Of a stretch of 64,000 nucleotides of DNA, positions 62,332 through 64,000 are shown piece by piece. The first letter of the stretch is position 1. Every line of letters begins with the position of its first letter. Both the position numbers and the translations under genes were made by a program. This DNA is from Rufibacter radiotolerans. GTDB taxonomy: Bacteria; Bacteroidota; Bacteroidia; Cytophagales; Hymenobacteraceae. The DNA lies in assembly GCF_001078055.1 (NCBI RefSeq), contig NZ_CP010777.1, positions 1,448,408-1,512,407 on the forward strand, given 5' to 3'. The notes beneath the pieces were generated by a model that saw only the letters and a list, made by a program, of their open reading frames with translations, was not told the origin of the DNA and did no database searches.

Positions 62332-62805
62332 ATGCTCAAAGAAAAGCTAAAACTAGCTGCCTGGCTTTTAAATTCTATTGTCCTCCTGCTGACTTTGGTA
62401 GTTGGTACATTAGCTTTTATACTAATGACAGATAAAGAGGCATTATTGGATCAAGAAAAAGAAGGGTGTGCCACAATAAATGAGGAACCTCTGGTTTGTT
62501 TTAACATACCCGAAGAGGTGACAAAAAATGAAACTGGCAGAGCCCTTTACCAAACTAATTGCACCCCATGCCACGATTTCTATTCAACTGTTGTAGGCCC
62601 ACCATTAGCAGGTATTCAAAATCGTCATTCCATTAAGTGGATTCATGCTTTTATAAGAAATTCAGCTGAAATGATAGACAGAAAGGATTCTGCAGCGGTA
62701 TCCGTTTATCAGCTTTATGCTAAACAACAAATGCCAGCTTTTGCTTTTTCACAAGCTGAATTGGATTCCCTCTATGATTACGTAGCAGCCCAGCCCATTC
62801 AATAA
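62332..62805 (+). CDS. Mono-haem cytochrome c
   Basis: 157 aa. An N-terminal membrane helix (about 9-31) is followed by a small cytochrome c domain with one haem site, NCTPCHDFYSTVVGPPLAG (CXXCH at about 78). The distal Met is probably in QQMPAFAFSQAELDSLYDYV, the usual C-terminal helix. The base composition is AT-richer than lepA. It is probably a periplasmic-facing membrane-anchored electron carrier. Partners are not visible nearby, apart from the octaheme cytochrome about 3 kb upstream. Confidence 0.9.
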   Translation: MLKEKLKLAAWLLNSIVLLLTLVVGTLAFILMTDKEALLDQEKEGCATINEEPLVCFNIPEEVTKNETGRALYQTNCTPCHDFYSTVVGPPLAGIQNRHSIKWIHAFIRNSAEMIDRKDSAAVSVYQLYAKQQMPAFAFSQAELDSLYDYVAAQPIQ

Positions 62806-62838
62806 CTACTAAAAGAGAATTGAAATTTAGGCGTTAAT

Positions 62839-62877
62839 GGTTTTTAAACTGTTTTTATGTAAAAGAGCCCTAAACAC
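62839..62877. repeat. Palindromic repeat, copy 20 (decayed)
   Basis: GGTTTTTAAACTGTTTTTAT with GTAAAAGAGCCCTAAACAC keeps the length and centre spacing of the family but only weak arm pairing. Confidence 0.55.
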
Positions 62878-62970
62878 CCAGTTCTAGGATTCTTCATTCC
62901 TACATCATTCTAGATATACTTTATTGGTAAGCCGTTTAAGCGCTTCATCTAAAGCGCGTCATATTGGTTC

Positions 62971-62991
62971 ACAAGATCCTTCCAGGATGAC
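62971..62991. repeat. Partial copy of the 89-bp inverted-repeat element (right end)
   Basis: ACAAGATCCTTCCAGGATGA plus C matches the right end of the element at 43233-43321 with two differences. The left end is not recognisable. Confidence 0.6.
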
Positions 62992-63016
62992 GAAAAGGGA
63001 GTAGGGTACCCTGGAA

Positions 63017-63655
63017 CTAGCTATTAGTGAGATTGTAAATATCCTTGATTTCCTCCAAAATCTGCCTGAAGTTGATTTCCAGATCTATGATTTTGCCGGT
63101 ATGGAGGTCAAATACCCAACCGTGTACCTCGGGGTAGCCAGTAGCTTGGTAACTCAATTGCATAGCGGCAGTTTTAATAACATTTGTGCATTGTTCTACC
63201 ACATTCAACTCTACCAAGCGCTCATAGCGGCGTTCCTGGTCTGTAATGGCATTCAATTCATTTTTGTGATGCCGATACACATCTCTAATGTTCCTGAGCC
63301 ACGGGTTTAATATACCCATGTCTTTGGGTTGCATGGCAGCCTTTACACCCCCGCAGTTGTAATGCCCGCAGACAATGATGTGTTTCACCTTTAGGTATTT
63401 AATAGCATAGTTCAGCACCGACATCACGTTCAGGTCCACGTTGTTGACCAGGTTGGCCACGTTGCGGTGCACAAAGGCCTCGCCAGGCCCTAAACCCATC
63501 ACTTCCTCGGCGGTTACCCGGCTGTCTGAGCAGCCAATATACAGGTATTCAGGGTTTTGCTCTTTGGCCAATTGGCTGAAAAAGTCTTTGTTACTGCCGG
63601 TTTTCTCCGCAATCCATTTACGGTTATTCTCAAATATCTCTTCGTATGAGGGCAT
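63017..63655 (-). CDS. can: Beta-class carbonic anhydrase
   Basis: 212 aa. It interconverts CO2 and bicarbonate with a zinc ion held by Cys42, His98 and Cys101. The motifs are YIGCSDSRVTAEEV (with Asp44-Arg46 dyad) and HIIVCGHYNCGGV. FVHRNVANLV is also typical. Length and lack of signal fit a cytoplasmic enzyme supplying bicarbonate for carboxylations. It is transcribed toward the cytochrome gene, divergent from folD. Confidence 0.96.
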   Translation of the reverse strand: MPSYEEIFENNRKWIAEKTGSNKDFFSQLAKEQNPEYLYIGCSDSRVTAEEVMGLGPGEAFVHRNVANLVNNVDLNVMSVLNYAIKYLKVKHIIVCGHYNCGGVKAAMQPKDMGILNPWLRNIRDVYRHHKNELNAITDQERRYERLVELNVVEQCTNVIKTAAMQLSYQATGYPEVHGWVFDLHTGKIIDLEINFRQILEEIKDIYNLTNS

Positions 63656-63882
63656 AGCTCTTGAATAATTGATTTTTCGGTTCGTGGTAAAAGTAATAAT
63701 TAGTACTGAAATCCGCCGCTTGGGTTTTGACGGAGGTAACCCAATGCCAGGCCAAGCGGCTTTCCCTTCCTTCTACCGTTCACCTATTTAACAGGATTCT
63801 TCTTCTACTAGGGTATACCTAGGAAACGTCGCTGTTAGTTTAAATAACTAAAAAAAGAGCTGGCACTTTCCGTAAGGCCTTG

Positions 63883-63890
63883 TACTTTTG
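63883..63890 (+). promoter_or_regulatory. -7 box of folD
   Basis: TACTTTTG matches TAnnTTTG, 33 bases before the folD ATG. No good -33 TTG is seen. Confidence 0.5.
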
Positions 63891-63923
63891 GGCCTTCGTA
63901 TCACTTCTTCATTTCCAGTACCT

Positions 63924-64000
63924 ATGATTCTGTTAGACGGAAAGAAAACCTCCGAAGCCATTCAAAGTGAAATTGCCGCCGAAGTAGCCCAAATAAAAGC
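63924..64000 (+). CDS. folD: Bifunctional methylenetetrahydrofolate dehydrogenase/cyclohydrolase, N-terminal start
   Basis: Only 25 codons are inside the window: MILLDGKKTSEAIQSEIAAE followed by VAQIK. The LDGKKTSEAI opening is the usual start of FolD, which converts 5,10-methylene-THF to 10-formyl-THF in one-carbon metabolism. The call rests on this short N-terminus, so confidence is moderate. A -7 box precedes it. Confidence 0.75.
   Translation, partial: MILLDGKKTSEAIQSEIAAEVAQIK

Overview
The window is ordinary chromosome of a Bacteroidota bacterium, most likely family Hymenobacteraceae (Rufibacter/Hymenobacter-like; this placement is inference). The evidence is: two proteins ending in type IX secretion sorting domains, a TonB-dependent receptor next to HTTM, imelysin and DUF4856 genes, many Bacteroidota-type -7 boxes (TAnnTTTG), few Shine-Dalgarno sequences, and families such as DUF5683. 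There is no insertion sequence, prophage, rRNA operon or CRISPR array.

Layout. 1-4.8 kb: 3' end of rpsA, tRNA-Cys, and a cyanophycin pair cphB-cphA. 4.9-9.6 kb: a coiled-coil membrane protein, two methyltransferases, kdsA, apaG and ung. 9.65-12.2 kb: a GH9 glycosidase whose stop codon directly follows an A AAA AAG slippery site, with a CE4 deacetylase lacking ATG/GTG continuing in the -1 frame. 12.3-17.2 kb: a tight operon UPF0173-parA-parB-DUF5683-dapB-lepB. 17.9-24.6 kb: yidC, pyrG, two tandem paralogous secreted proteins and a helical-repeat protein. 24.7-28.7 kb: threonine aldolase, a 60-aa basic protein, a phosphoesterase, pyrE, a NUDIX protein and coaD. 29-35.2 kb: a two-component system divergent from a T9SS protein and an M1 peptidase. 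35.4-42.3 kb: a GreA-like factor, DUF2147, a small membrane protein, a probable structured ncRNA (36996-37290), NlpC/P60, an M61 peptidase and kup. 42.6-49 kb: a STAS-like protein, an FKBP, a 42-aa membrane protein, icmF broken by a one-base frameshift, and a TRIC-family channel. 49.3-55.9 kb: a lipoprotein, then a TonB receptor/HTTM/imelysin/DUF4856 operon that looks like iron uptake. 56.4-64 kb: YceI, an octaheme cytochrome c with HEAT/TPR repeats behind a Crp/Fnr-like box, lepA, a mono-haem cytochrome c, a beta-carbonic anhydrase and the start of folD.

The least explained signal is a family of about 20 short palindromes (core 38-40 bp, arms like CGTTTTGAGCCTGTTTTC) scattered between genes over the whole window. 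Perfect copies differ in arm sequence yet stay self-complementary, which implies selection or conversion keeping the hairpin. Some have symmetry running into locus-specific flanks, some have arms that look like two different subtypes, and two similar stretches lie inside genes (icmF and the TonB receptor). A second feature is (TGAG)n tracts placed directly after stop codons. A third is an 89-bp inverted-repeat element with a second, partial copy.
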